Shown piece after piece: positions 33,078-42,548 of a stretch of DNA of 64,000 nucleotides; the stretch's first letter is position 1; the number at the start of each line of letters is the position of its first letter. The notes beneath the pieces are model-generated. The model was not told the origin of the DNA. It made no database searches and saw only the letters and a program-made list of their open reading frames with translations. Origin of the DNA: Ruminococcaceae bacterium HV4-5-B5C (GTDB lineage: Bacteria > Bacillota > Clostridia > Oscillospirales > Acutalibacteraceae); assembly GCA_900184925.1 (NCBI GenBank), contig FXYJ02000001.1, forward strand, positions 124,001 to 188,000, given 5' to 3'. Both the position numbers and the translations under genes were made by a program.

Positions 33078-34688
33078 TTGAAGAATGGAAACATCAAAAA
33101 GCTGTCTGCACTGATTCTTACCGCTGCTGTGATTGGAACGGCCATGACGGCCTGCGGCGGAAGCAAGCGCGCCTCCAGCGGTGCGTCCGGCAGCAACAGC
33201 GGCACTGTCGCACTGAAAGACACTTTCACCTATGCACAGGGTGCGGACCCCCGCGGACTTGACCCGGCGTATGTGGACGACGGCGAATCCGCAAAGGTTA
33301 TGTGCAACATTTACGAAGGTCTTCTGAAGTACAGCAAGGATTCCACTCAGGTACAGCCGTGCCTCGCGGAAAAGTATGAAGTCAGTGCCGACGGCATGAC
33401 CTATACGTTCCATCTCCGCAAAAACGTGAAATTCCATGACGGCACCCCGTTCAATGCTGACGCCGTCAAAGCGAGCATCGACCGTCAGCTCGAGCCGAAC
33501 GTTTCCGACGAAATGCCGTATGCCTCCTTCGTTTTCGGTTCCATCAAAGCGAAGAGCGGCGTGAAGGAAGTCAAAGTCGTTGACGAGAACACGGTCGAGA
33601 TCGATCTCTTCAGCCCTGAGACTCCGTTCATCAAAAACGTTGCCATGGTTATGGCGGCTCCGATTGCCAGCCCAACCGCCCTCAAGGCGAACAACGGTAA
33701 CCTGAACGAAAAACCGGTTGGCACAGGCCCGTACAAGTTCGTTTCTTGGGATAAAGGCCAGAACATTAAACTGGTCCGCAACGACGATTACTGGGGTGAA
33801 AAGGCCAAGACGAAAAACGTCGTGTTCCGTTTCATCACCGAAAACTCTGCGCGTGACATCGCCCTTACTTCCGGCGAGGTCGATGCAATTGACGGCATCA
33901 GCGCTTCCGATGTTTCTCAGCTTACCGGCGCCGGGGACAAGATTTTCTCCGCCGACGGCATGACCATCAACTATATGGCGTACAATGTTACGGGAACCAA
34001 GTTCAAGGATGTTGCGGCCCGCAAGGCATTCAGCCAGGCCGTCAATGTTCCGGAACTCGTCAAGAGCCTGTACAAAGACTATGCGACGCCTGCAACGAGC
34101 ATTATGCCGTTCTTCATGAATGCCGGCAGCAAGGATGTTAAATCAACTTCCTTCGATAAGGCTGCGGCAAAGGCCGGCCTTGCAAAAGCCGGAATTACCT
34201 CCGTCAACATGATCACCTACTCCAACCCGCGCCCGTACAACACTGTCGGCGGCCAGGTTCTTGCCGAAGCGATTCAGGGCTACCTCAAGGATGTGGGCGT
34301 AACCTGCAACATCAAGACTTATGACTGGACCACCTATAAGTCGGTCGTGCAGAAGGGTGACTACGATGTCTGCTTCTACGGCTGGACCGGCGACAACGGC
34401 GACCCGGACAACTTTATGAACCTGCTCGACGATCCGGATCCTTCCATGAACGTCGCGCATTACAACAATCCTGATTACCATGCGCTGATCGGCAAAGGCC
34501 TGACAACTGCTGCCGGTGCGGACCGTGACAAGATCTACACCCAGTGCGAGCAGAAAGCGGCCGACGACAATGTGTGGCTCGTTATCTCTCATGCCAAGAA
34601 CCTTGCTGCTTATAGCCCGAAGGTCAGCGGCTACTACTACCATGTGACGGGTATCACTCCGTTTGCCGGCGTAACCGTCGCGAAATAA
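33078..34688 (+). CDS. Oligopeptide ABC transporter substrate-binding lipoprotein
   Basis: 536 residues from TTG 33078, with AGAGGGA upstream. The signal peptide (KKLSALILTAAVIGTAMTAC) ends in a lipobox with Cys at residue 25, followed by a Ser/Gly linker. The rest is the family 5 peptide-binding fold (LDPAYVDDGESAKVMCNIYE, TYTFHLRKNVKFHDGTPFNA, GTGPYKFVSWDKG). It captures peptides outside the membrane and delivers them to the two permeases encoded next. An upstream ATG at 32994 lies inside the leader and is rejected. Confidence 0.92.
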   Translation: MKNGNIKKLSALILTAAVIGTAMTACGGSKRASSGASGSNSGTVALKDTFTYAQGADPRGLDPAYVDDGESAKVMCNIYEGLLKYSKDSTQVQPCLAEKYEVSADGMTYTFHLRKNVKFHDGTPFNADAVKASIDRQLEPNVSDEMPYASFVFGSIKAKSGVKEVKVVDENTVEIDLFSPETPFIKNVAMVMAAPIASPTALKANNGNLNEKPVGTGPYKFVSWDKGQNIKLVRNDDYWGEKAKTKNVVFRFITENSARDIALTSGEVDAIDGISASDVSQLTGAGDKIFSADGMTINYMAYNVTGTKFKDVAARKAFSQAVNVPELVKSLYKDYATPATSIMPFFMNAGSKDVKSTSFDKAAAKAGLAKAGITSVNMITYSNPRPYNTVGGQVLAEAIQGYLKDVGVTCNIKTYDWTTYKSVVQKGDYDVCFYGWTGDNGDPDNFMNLLDDPDPSMNVAHYNNPDYHALIGKGLTTAAGADRDKIYTQCEQKAADDNVWLVISHAKNLAAYSPKVSGYYYHVTGITPFAGVTVAK

Positions 34689-34710
34689 GCAATTACCAAG
34701 CGTGACTTGC

Positions 34711-34745
34711 GTACTGAAAGCTGCAGAGTCTGCAGCTTTCAGTAC
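34711..34745 (+). other. Intergenic stem-loop between binding protein and permease
   Basis: GTACTGAAAGCTGCAG (34711-34726) and CTGCAGCTTTCAGTAC (34730-34745), a perfect 16-bp stem with loop AGT, followed by ATTTTCG. Probably stabilises the binding-protein mRNA end and/or partly terminates, giving more binding protein than permease. Confidence 0.8.
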
Positions 34746-34810
34746 ATTTTCGTTAGCTACTGCCTGCTCTTTTTGCTTTGAGACGGGTCAAGGAAAGGAA
34801 TGTATTCGCT

Positions 34811-35827
34811 TTGGTTAAATACACCATCAAACGGATTTTAATGCTGATCCCGGTGTTGCTTGGTGTTTCGCTTGTCGTGTTCCTGATTATGCGCGTTTTT
34901 TCACCGGATCCCGCGCCGGTTGTCCTCGGTGAACATGCCAGCACACAGGCCATGCAGGCCTGGCGGGAAGCACACGGATTGAACGAGCCGATCTGGCTGC
35001 AGTTCATTGATTTTCTGAAAAACGCTGTTACCGGGAACTTCGGCGTATCGTATTACACCAACCAGCCTGTCTCGAACGAAATTATGTCTCGGTTCCCGGC
35101 GACGGTTGAGCTTGCAATCTGCGCTATTATTTTTGCGTCCGTTTTCGGCGTTCTGCTGGGCGTGGTCGCAGCCGTACATAAAAATACGTTTGCGGACTAT
35201 GCCAGCACACTGGTTGCCCTCGCAGGTATTTCCATGCCGATCTTCTGGCTCGGCATTCTGCTGATCCTGCTGTTTACGGGAACACTTCATCTCCTGCCGA
35301 GTACAGGCAGAATCGACCCGATGCTGCAGCCGACGGGAGGCACAGGTCTTTACCTGTGGGACACGCTTACTTCCGGCGATTTCGAGGCGTTCGGCAATGC
35401 CGTGCAGCACCTTATTATGCCGACCCTCGCACTTTCCCTGTATTCCATGGCGATCATCACCCGCATGACGCGTTCGAGCATGCTCGATACGCTGAATCAG
35501 GACTACATCCGCACGGCGCGCGCAAAGGGCATTACCCGCAGGCGCGTTATCCGCCACCATGCCCTGCGGAATGCGATGATCCCGATTACGACGGTCATCG
35601 GTCTTCAGTTCGGTTCGCTGCTCGGCGGCGCCGTCCTGACGGAGACCGTGTTCGCGTGGCCCGGCATCGGCAAGTACACGGTTGAGTGCATCCAGAAGTC
35701 CGACTTTCCCGTGGTACAGGCCGTGGTGCTGATCATTGCGACGATCTACGTCATCATCAACCTGATTGTCGACCTGATCTACGCGTTCCTCGACCCCCGT
35801 ATCAAATATTCCAAGGAGGAGGGGTGA
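34811..35827 (+). CDS. Oligopeptide ABC transporter permease (DppB/OppB type)
   Basis: 338 residues from TTG 34811, which follows AAGGAAAGG and gives the family start MVKYTIKRILMLIPVLLGVS; an ATG at 34778 is too far upstream of that site. Six membrane helices and the EAA loop DYIRTARAKGITRRRVIRHH that contacts the ATPases. It pairs with the next permease to form the peptide channel. Confidence 0.93.
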   Translation: MVKYTIKRILMLIPVLLGVSLVVFLIMRVFSPDPAPVVLGEHASTQAMQAWREAHGLNEPIWLQFIDFLKNAVTGNFGVSYYTNQPVSNEIMSRFPATVELAICAIIFASVFGVLLGVVAAVHKNTFADYASTLVALAGISMPIFWLGILLILLFTGTLHLLPSTGRIDPMLQPTGGTGLYLWDTLTSGDFEAFGNAVQHLIMPTLALSLYSMAIITRMTRSSMLDTLNQDYIRTARAKGITRRRVIRHHALRNAMIPITTVIGLQFGSLLGGAVLTETVFAWPGIGKYTVECIQKSDFPVVQAVVLIIATIYVIINLIVDLIYAFLDPRIKYSKEEG

Positions 35828-35832
35828 CCAAC

Positions 35833-36747
35833 ATGGAAGAAAACAAGGAAATCGCGGAAACCTCTTCGATCACCGTGGGACTGGAAGAGAAGCCGGAATC
35901 CATCTGGAAATCTGTTTGGGACAGCCTGAAAAAGAACAAGGCGGCGATGATAAGCCTTGTGTTTATTATCATTCTTGTGCTGGTTGCCGTTATTACGGCA
36001 ATTTTCCCCGGGGTTCTTCCGCATGACCCCTATGAGCAGAATCTTGCAAAGTCGTTTGCTTTCCCGAACGCGCAGTACTGGTTCGGAACGGATCAGCTTG
36101 GACGCGATATCTTCAGCAGAATTCTGGTCGGTACAAGGGTCAGCCTTTCGGTCGGTGTGATTGCCGTTGCCGTTTCGCTGACGTGCGGCGTTCTGCTTGG
36201 GTCCATTGCCGGATATCTCGGCGGAAAAGTCGACACGATTATCATGCGCCTGATGGATATCATGCTTTCCATCCCGTCCATCCTTCTTGCCATCGCTTTC
36301 ATGGCGGCTCTCGGGCAGGGCATTGACAAGGCAATCATTGCAATCAGCCTTGTGTCAATTCCGGAGTATGCCCGCATTGTCCGGGGAGAGATCCTTTCCG
36401 TGAAGCAGAACGATTATGTTCAGGCGGCGAAGGTCATCGGCGATAAGAATTCAAGAATCGTGTTCCACCACGTCCTCCCGAATGTTATGTCTTCCATCAT
36501 CGTGCGGGCCACGCTCGGCATTTCCTCTGCAATCCTGGACGCTTCCGCGCTGGGGTTCCTCGGTCTGGGCGTTCAGCCTCCGATGGCCGAGTGGGGCGAC
36601 ATGCTCGGCCGCGCGCGCAATTACATTTTAAGTGCGCCGTATGCGATGATTTTCCCGGGCCTTGCAATTTCGCTGTCCGTTCTCGCGTTCAATCTGCTCG
36701 GTGACGGCCTGCGCGACGCTCTCGACCCGAAATCCAGACAGAATTGA
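35833..36747 (+). CDS. Oligopeptide ABC transporter permease (DppC/OppC type)
   Basis: 304 residues from ATG 35833, preceded by GGAGGAGGGGTGA. A cytoplasmic N-terminal tail, first membrane helix at about residues 38-60, the OppC N-terminal domain (HDPYEQNLAKSFAFPNAQYW), and the EAA loop NDYVQAAKVIGDKNSRIVFH. Partner of the preceding permease; it starts 5 bases after the preceding stop. Confidence 0.93.
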   Translation: MEENKEIAETSSITVGLEEKPESIWKSVWDSLKKNKAAMISLVFIIILVLVAVITAIFPGVLPHDPYEQNLAKSFAFPNAQYWFGTDQLGRDIFSRILVGTRVSLSVGVIAVAVSLTCGVLLGSIAGYLGGKVDTIIMRLMDIMLSIPSILLAIAFMAALGQGIDKAIIAISLVSIPEYARIVRGEILSVKQNDYVQAAKVIGDKNSRIVFHHVLPNVMSSIIVRATLGISSAILDASALGFLGLGVQPPMAEWGDMLGRARNYILSAPYAMIFPGLAISLSVLAFNLLGDGLRDALDPKSRQN

Positions 36748-36758
36748 GGCGTGGAATT

Positions 36759-37732
36759 ATGCTGCTTGAAGTAAAGAACCTGACTACGGAATTCAAGGTG
36801 AAAAACGGAACCGTCCGCGCGGTGAACAACCTCAGCTTTGGGGTAAACGAAGGCGAGATTCTTGCCATCGTCGGCGAATCGGGATCCGGTAAAAGCGTGA
36901 CTTCCCTCTCCATCATGGGCCTGCTGTCGGATAACGGCAAAGTCGCGAGCGGAGAGATTCTCTACCGCGGCGAAGACCTTCTGAAAAAATCGGAAGACGA
37001 GATGCGGGCCATTAAAGGCGATAAGATCAGCATGATCTTTCAGGAACCGATGACGAGCCTGAACCCGGTCTACCGTGTGAAAGACCAGATCATGGAGAGC
37101 ATCCTCACGCATAACCCCAAAATGGACAAAAAAGAAGCGCTGAAGCATACGGTTGATATGCTGCGTACCGTCGGAATTCCTTCGCCGGAAGAGCGTGCGG
37201 AGGATTACCCGCATCAGATGAGCGGCGGTATGCGCCAGCGCGTGATGATCGCCATGGCACTTTCCTGCCAGCCCGACCTGCTGATTGCCGACGAGCCGAC
37301 CACGGCTCTCGACGTGACGATTCAGGCGCAGATCCTTGAACTGCTCTACGAAATGCGTGAGAAATTCAAGATGTCCGTTATGCTTATCACGCACGACCTC
37401 GGAGTCGTTGCGGAAGCGGCAGACCGCGTTGTCGTCATGTACTGCGGTGAAATTGTGGAGAGTGCCGATGTCAAGGCGCTGTTTGAAAAGCCGATGCACC
37501 CGTACACACTCGGGCTTCTCAAATCCATCCCCCGGCTGGAAGACGAAAGCACGGATCCGCTCTATATGATCCGCGGCATGGTACCGAATCCGCTCCATAT
37601 GCCGCAGGGGTGCCCGTTCAGCGACCGCTGTGACCGCTGCATGGATATCTGCCGCAAGAAGAAACCGGAGCTCCGCCCCGTCGGAGACCACCTGGTACGC
37701 TGTTTCTTGTATGAAAACGGGGAGGAGACAAA

Positions 37733-37736
<4 letters not shown>
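36759..37736 (+). CDS. Oligopeptide ABC transporter ATPase (DppD/OppD type)
   Basis: 325 residues from ATG 36759. Walker [10 protein letters not shown], signature [15 protein letters not shown], Walker [13 protein letters not shown], switch [11 protein letters not shown]. The C-terminal oligopeptide extension has the cysteine pattern [14 protein letters not shown], a likely iron-sulfur site as in other Dpp/Opp ATPases. It hydrolyses ATP with the next subunit to drive peptide import. Confidence 0.93.
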
Positions 37737-38746
<1,010 letters not shown>

Positions 38747-38752
38747 TGCAAC

Positions 38753-39829
38753 ATGAATGAAGTACGTGTCGGCCGTGTTATGGAAAACATGAAGGCCAGA
38801 GGTCTGTCTCAGATGATCATCAGCAGTCCGTCGGATATTTTTTTCCTGACCGGTCGGCTGATTTTCCCGGGCGAACGGCTTCTGGCGCTTTACCTGAACC
38901 AAAACGGCAGTCACCGGATTTATATCAATAATCTTTTTACCGTACCGGAAGACCTCGGCGTGGAAAAAGTCCGCTTTTCGGATTCCGACGACTGCCTCAG
39001 CCTGCTTTACGGCGGCATCGATCACACCGCGCCGCTCGGCATCGACCGGAATTTCCCCGCGCGTTTTCTGTTGCCGCTTGTTGACCGGCAAGCCGCGTCG
39101 GGTTATGTCCTTGCTTCCGACTGCGTGGGAGCGGTGCGTTCCTGCAAAGACGAGGAAGAAAGAGCGCGGATGCGGGAGGCTTCCCGTATCAACGACGCCT
39201 CCATGGCGGAATTTTTCGCCGGAATCCGCCCGGGCATCACGGAACAGACCCTCGCGGAATCAATGGAGAAAATTTACCGCAGCCACGGGGCACAGGGTTA
39301 CTCGTTCGAGCCTCTCGTCGCGTTCGGCAAAAATGCGGCGGACGGTCACCATGCTCCCGATGACACCCCCCTGAGGGAAGGCGACTGCGTGCTGATCGAC
39401 GTGGGATGCCGCAGGGACGGCTACTGCTCCGATATGACGCGCACGTTCTTTTTCCGAAGCGCTTCGGCACGCGCGAAACAGATTTATGAAACCGTCCGCA
39501 GCGCGAATGAAGCAGCTGAGGCTATGATCAAACCCGGCGTACGCTTCTGTGACATTGATGCGGCCGCACGCGATATCATTGTGAAAGCCGGTTACGGTGA
39601 AAATTTCACGCACCGGCTCGGCCATTCCATCGGCCTCGAAGTTCACGAGGGCGAAGACGTTTCCGGCTCGAACCGGAATACGGTGCGCCCCGGCATGACG
39701 TTTTCCATTGAACCGGGGATTTATCTCGAGGGCGAAGTCGGTGTTCGCATTGAAGATCTGGTGCTGGTGACGGAAACAGGGTGCGAAGTTCTTAACCATT
39801 ATTCGAAAGATCTTACGATTGTTCCGTAA
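38753..39829 (+). CDS. M24 family Xaa-Pro peptidase
   Basis: 358 residues. Creatinase-like N-terminal domain (1-130) and pita-bread catalytic domain with all metal ligands: DVGCRRDGYCSDMTRTF (two Asp), HRLGHSIGLEVHE (His), SIEPGIY (Glu) and GVRIEDLVLV (Glu). It cleaves the first residue from peptides with proline in position two. It is the last gene of the peptide importer operon, so it likely processes imported proline-containing peptides in the cytoplasm. Confidence 0.92.
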   Translation: MNEVRVGRVMENMKARGLSQMIISSPSDIFFLTGRLIFPGERLLALYLNQNGSHRIYINNLFTVPEDLGVEKVRFSDSDDCLSLLYGGIDHTAPLGIDRNFPARFLLPLVDRQAASGYVLASDCVGAVRSCKDEEERARMREASRINDASMAEFFAGIRPGITEQTLAESMEKIYRSHGAQGYSFEPLVAFGKNAADGHHAPDDTPLREGDCVLIDVGCRRDGYCSDMTRTFFFRSASARAKQIYETVRSANEAAEAMIKPGVRFCDIDAAARDIIVKAGYGENFTHRLGHSIGLEVHEGEDVSGSNRNTVRPGMTFSIEPGIYLEGEVGVRIEDLVLVTETGCEVLNHYSKDLTIVP

Positions 39830-39851
39830 TTCATTGGCGCAATTCATTATT

Positions 39852-39888
39852 AAGGCCGCTGCAGTCTCAGGACTGCGGCGGCCTTTTT
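39852..39888 (+). terminator. Terminator of the peptide importer operon
   Basis: GGCCGCTGCAGTC (39854-39866) pairs with GACTGCGGCGGCC (39871-39883, one mismatch), loop TCAG, then TTTTT. Confidence 0.88.
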
Positions 39889-40038
39889 CATCATTTCCTA
39901 ATGCCACTGTAAAAGGATCATAATATCTGAGCCGTATACTAACGCAAAACAGCGTGGGACGGGGCAGATGTGCATATTACCAGGAGATTCCGCGGCAGCG
40001 CCCCCGCAGGATACAAGCATAAAATGAGGGGATTCAAT

Positions 40039-40875
40039 ATGACCGAAATAATTCCGGCAATTAACGCAGACCTGAACTCCGACGAAGCGCAGGACGATGG
40101 CTTTCGGAACAAACCAGAGGACCGCGAAGCAATTAACGGTGTGACCTGTTACCGTAGGCAACCCGTTGTTTCCGCCGGGGGAGACGAATACGGCAGAATC
40201 GCCGTGCAGACTCATTTTATCACCAGAGGGGAATCTTACTGCGACCAGATTCGGCGCTATGTTCTCCCGGTATACCGGAGCGGCGACATTCTCTCCATCA
40301 GTGAAAAAGTGATTTCAATGTGTCAGAACCATGTGGTGGAAAGAAGCGATGTGACGCTCGGCTTCTGGGCAAAACTTCTGTCCCGCTTCGCGGCGTCCAA
40401 CGAGCACGGTGTCGCAATGGACCAGCCCTATAAACTTCAGCTTGCGATTGATCTCTGTGGGCTGCCGAGAATCCTGTTTGCGGTATTCTGCTCGGCGGTT
40501 ACCAAACTTTTCGGGATTCACGGGGTCTTTTACCGCATTGCGGGTCACGAGGTCGCAGGTATCGACGGGTTTTACCCGGATTCCGCCTTTGCGCTGTACC
40601 GCGACATTGCTCTGCTGAATCCGGTCATGCCGTCGAAGGTCTGCAAAGAGATCGAAAATGAGTGCGGCGTGAGATGCATGGTTGTGGACGCGAACGACCT
40701 GAATGTGGAGATCCTCGGGAAATCCGATTCCCTTTCCGGAATTTCGGACAAAGAGCTCTCTTCCATGATCAGCGACAATCCCGCCGGACAGGCCGACGAA
40801 CGCACGCCGTTTATTCTAATTCGCCCCAGAAAGACATGGGAAGACGGGGAATTCGACACAGCCGCCTCCTGCTGA
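40039..40875 (+). CDS. CofE-like (coenzyme F420-0:L-glutamate ligase family) protein
   Basis: 278 residues from ATG 40039, preceded by GAGGGGATT. ITRGESYCDQIRRYV, YRSGDILSISEKVISMCQN, KLQLAIDLCGLPRILFAV, VFYRIAGHEVAGIDG, MVVDANDLNVEILG and SDNPAGQADERTPFILIR follow the CofE ligase pattern. CofE adds glutamates to F420 in archaea and actinobacteria. Firmicutes rarely make F420 and no other F420 genes are here, so the true acceptor is unknown. It stands alone between terminators. Confidence 0.7.
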   Translation: MTEIIPAINADLNSDEAQDDGFRNKPEDREAINGVTCYRRQPVVSAGGDEYGRIAVQTHFITRGESYCDQIRRYVLPVYRSGDILSISEKVISMCQNHVVERSDVTLGFWAKLLSRFAASNEHGVAMDQPYKLQLAIDLCGLPRILFAVFCSAVTKLFGIHGVFYRIAGHEVAGIDGFYPDSAFALYRDIALLNPVMPSKVCKEIENECGVRCMVVDANDLNVEILGKSDSLSGISDKELSSMISDNPAGQADERTPFILIRPRKTWEDGEFDTAASC

Positions 40876-40919
40876 GGAAGGCGGCATTCCCTCTTGTATT
40901 TCCCGCGTATTGGTTTGGA

Positions 40920-40962
40920 TAAGGGCCCGTTCTCCCTCCTGAGGGAAAGAGCGGGTCCCTTT
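40920..40962 (+). terminator. Hairpin after the CofE-like gene
   Basis: GGGCCCG and CTCCCTC pair with GAGGGA-AG and CGGGTCCC (inner and outer stems). Only TTT follows, so it is a weak terminator alone; a stronger one lies 30 bases further. Confidence 0.5.
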
Positions 40963-40993
40963 GGTGTGTTCCGGTGTCTCTACCTCTGCAGGG

Positions 40994-41044
40994 AAAAGAA
41001 AAGCGTCCCGAACGGCCTATCGAGCCGGCGGGACGCTTTTCTTC
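40994..41044. terminator. Bidirectional terminator between CofE-like and CAP genes
   Basis: GAAAAGCGTCCCG (40998-41010) and CGGGACGCTTTTC (41029-41041), perfect 13-bp arms with a partly paired loop, serving both converging genes. Confidence 0.85.
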
Positions 41045-41093
41045 ATGGGACCGCCCGTTTCGGAGCGGATATTTCTTCTGAAAGTTCTGGGAG

Positions 41094-42101
41094 TCAGCCG
41101 ATGAAATGCTGTGTCCAGTAATAATTGCCGGAAGCATTCTGCGCTACACCGACGCCGATCTTTGTGTAGGAGGAATTCAGAATGTTTGCACGGTGTCCGG
41201 CGGAATTCATCCATCCGTCCATAACCTGTGCGGGCGACGTCTGGCCCATTGCAATGTTTTCACCCGCTGCACGGTAGCTGACACCGTACCGCTTCATCAG
41301 ATCGAACGGGGACCCGTAGGTTGGCGATGTATGGTCGAAATAGTTGTTCTTCGCCATGTCCTGAGATTTCACCGTTGCGGTCGTCATCAGCAGAGAATCC
41401 GCTGAAAGAGCAGGCAGGCCGTTCTTCGAGCGCTGCACGTTTACAAGCCGTACAACTTCATTCTGAAATGCGCTGTAGCCGGACGCGGAGGGCTGGGAGA
41501 CCTGCGACTGAGAGGCTTGCGACTGGGAGGCCTGCGGTTGGGACGACGTTGGCTTTGAAGGAGACGTGTTTCCCTGGTAGGAATTTCCCGTGCAGGAGTT
41601 GCCTGTTTTGCCGCAGATCGAGTTGAGAATGCTTTGAACGTTCGCGCTGCAGCCGGTGCCGCAGTTTGAGCCGGACGTAACGCATACTGCACTTCCGCAG
41701 GAGGAAGCGCCGGATTTGCAGGAGGAACCGGATACAACCGTTTTGTTACCGGAAGAGGTCGCGGCGCCACAGTTTGCAGAGGCGTTGCAGTTTCCGGTGG
41801 GGCATGCAGTACCTGAAGTGCAGCCGTTTGCCTTGCAGGAGGATTGTGAGGTACAGCCCGAACCGGAGCAGGACTGGCCGTTTACTGATACTGCGGAAGG
41901 GGCAGCCGTGGAAGGAGAGGATTTGTCCGCAGTCTTCTGTACAGAACTGCCCGGAATAGACTGGGCGGTGTAGACGGAGGCATTTTTAACGACAGGTGCG
42001 GCCGGGGAGGAGGCCCGGTTACAGGTTGCGGCATATGCGCTGACGCTGCCGACAACCGTGATTGCCGCAACCAGCGACAGGATTTTCCGCTTCATATTCA
42101 T
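41094..42101 (-). CDS. Secreted CAP/SCP-domain protein with a cysteine-rich linker
   Basis: 335 residues, ATG preceded by GGAGAG. Signal peptide MKRKILSLVAAITVVGSVSAYA. Residues about 70-170 are a low-complexity Gly/Ser/Asn region with fifteen cysteines counted from residue 27 (for example CSGSGCTSQSSCKANGC), then a Ser/Gln repeat (SQPQASQSQASQSQVSQ). The C-terminal CAP domain (about 210-335) has QNEVVRLVNVQRSKNGLPAL, YFDHTSPTYGSPFDLM, AGENIAMGQTSPAQVMDGWM and SGHRANILNSSYTKIGVG, like YkwD/SafA-associated proteins. Role outside the cell unknown; the Cys region may bind metal or cross-link. Confidence 0.85.
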   Translation of the reverse strand: MNMKRKILSLVAAITVVGSVSAYAATCNRASSPAAPVVKNASVYTAQSIPGSSVQKTADKSSPSTAAPSAVSVNGQSCSGSGCTSQSSCKANGCTSGTACPTGNCNASANCGAATSSGNKTVVSGSSCKSGASSCGSAVCVTSGSNCGTGCSANVQSILNSICGKTGNSCTGNSYQGNTSPSKPTSSQPQASQSQASQSQVSQPSASGYSAFQNEVVRLVNVQRSKNGLPALSADSLLMTTATVKSQDMAKNNYFDHTSPTYGSPFDLMKRYGVSYRAAGENIAMGQTSPAQVMDGWMNSAGHRANILNSSYTKIGVGVAQNASGNYYWTQHFIG

Positions 42102-42135
42102 AGATTTCTCTCCTTTTCCTGGTACTCATCTTCCG

Positions 42136-42186
42136 CTTGTAACCGAATTGTTACAAGTAAGCCGAGAAGATTACAAAATTGTAATC
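42136..42186 (-). promoter_or_regulatory. Two palindromic operator-like sites before the CAP gene
   Basis: CTTGTAAC-N6-GTTACAAG (42136-42157) and GATTACAA-AA-TTGTAATC (42169-42186), both perfect. Their centres are 31 bases apart (three helical turns), so one protein could bind cooperatively. They lie 35-85 bases before the start codon. The first also reads TGTAAC-N5-TGTTAC, a form compatible with the WalR consensus, though on the opposite strand. The rest of 42187-42480 has no gene; TATAAT at 42411-42416 is the best -10 for the chemoreceptor. Confidence 0.55.
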
Positions 42187-42548
42187 ATTTCGTGCCCCCA
42201 TCTTAACACGCATCCTAAAAGAAAACAACACACAAATTCTGGCAGTTCAAAGTTTAATTTTTTCTTTAGCCATAATATTTTTTTGGAGGCGCCACATCAG
42301 ACCAGATGCGGGTTTTGGACTGTTCCTCAAAGGAATTCAGATGGAAAATGGTGCGGGTTCGACATAAAATTCGCGAAAATGACGATTGTTTTTAGAATAT
42401 TTTCGGTATATATAATTACATAGTGGTAAATTATGCGCGGAAAAAGCAGAAATGGCTTTAAAAAGGGGATGTTGTTACTACGAAAAACTTTAAAACTCTG
42501 AAGGGAAAACTGATCTTCAGCAGCGTCATCATCCTTGTCGTAACAATT

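Noticed and set aside
41440..41840. Short repeats suggesting a CRISPR array or tandem repeat element
   Set aside because: The repetition is codon-level low complexity (Ser/Gln and Cys/Gly/Ser) inside the CAP-protein gene; there are no regular spacers.
42365..42388. Possible sigma-28 (flagellar) promoter before the chemoreceptor
   Set aside because: TAAA and a CGAT-containing -10 are present, but the spacing is about two bases too short and the -10 matches poorly.
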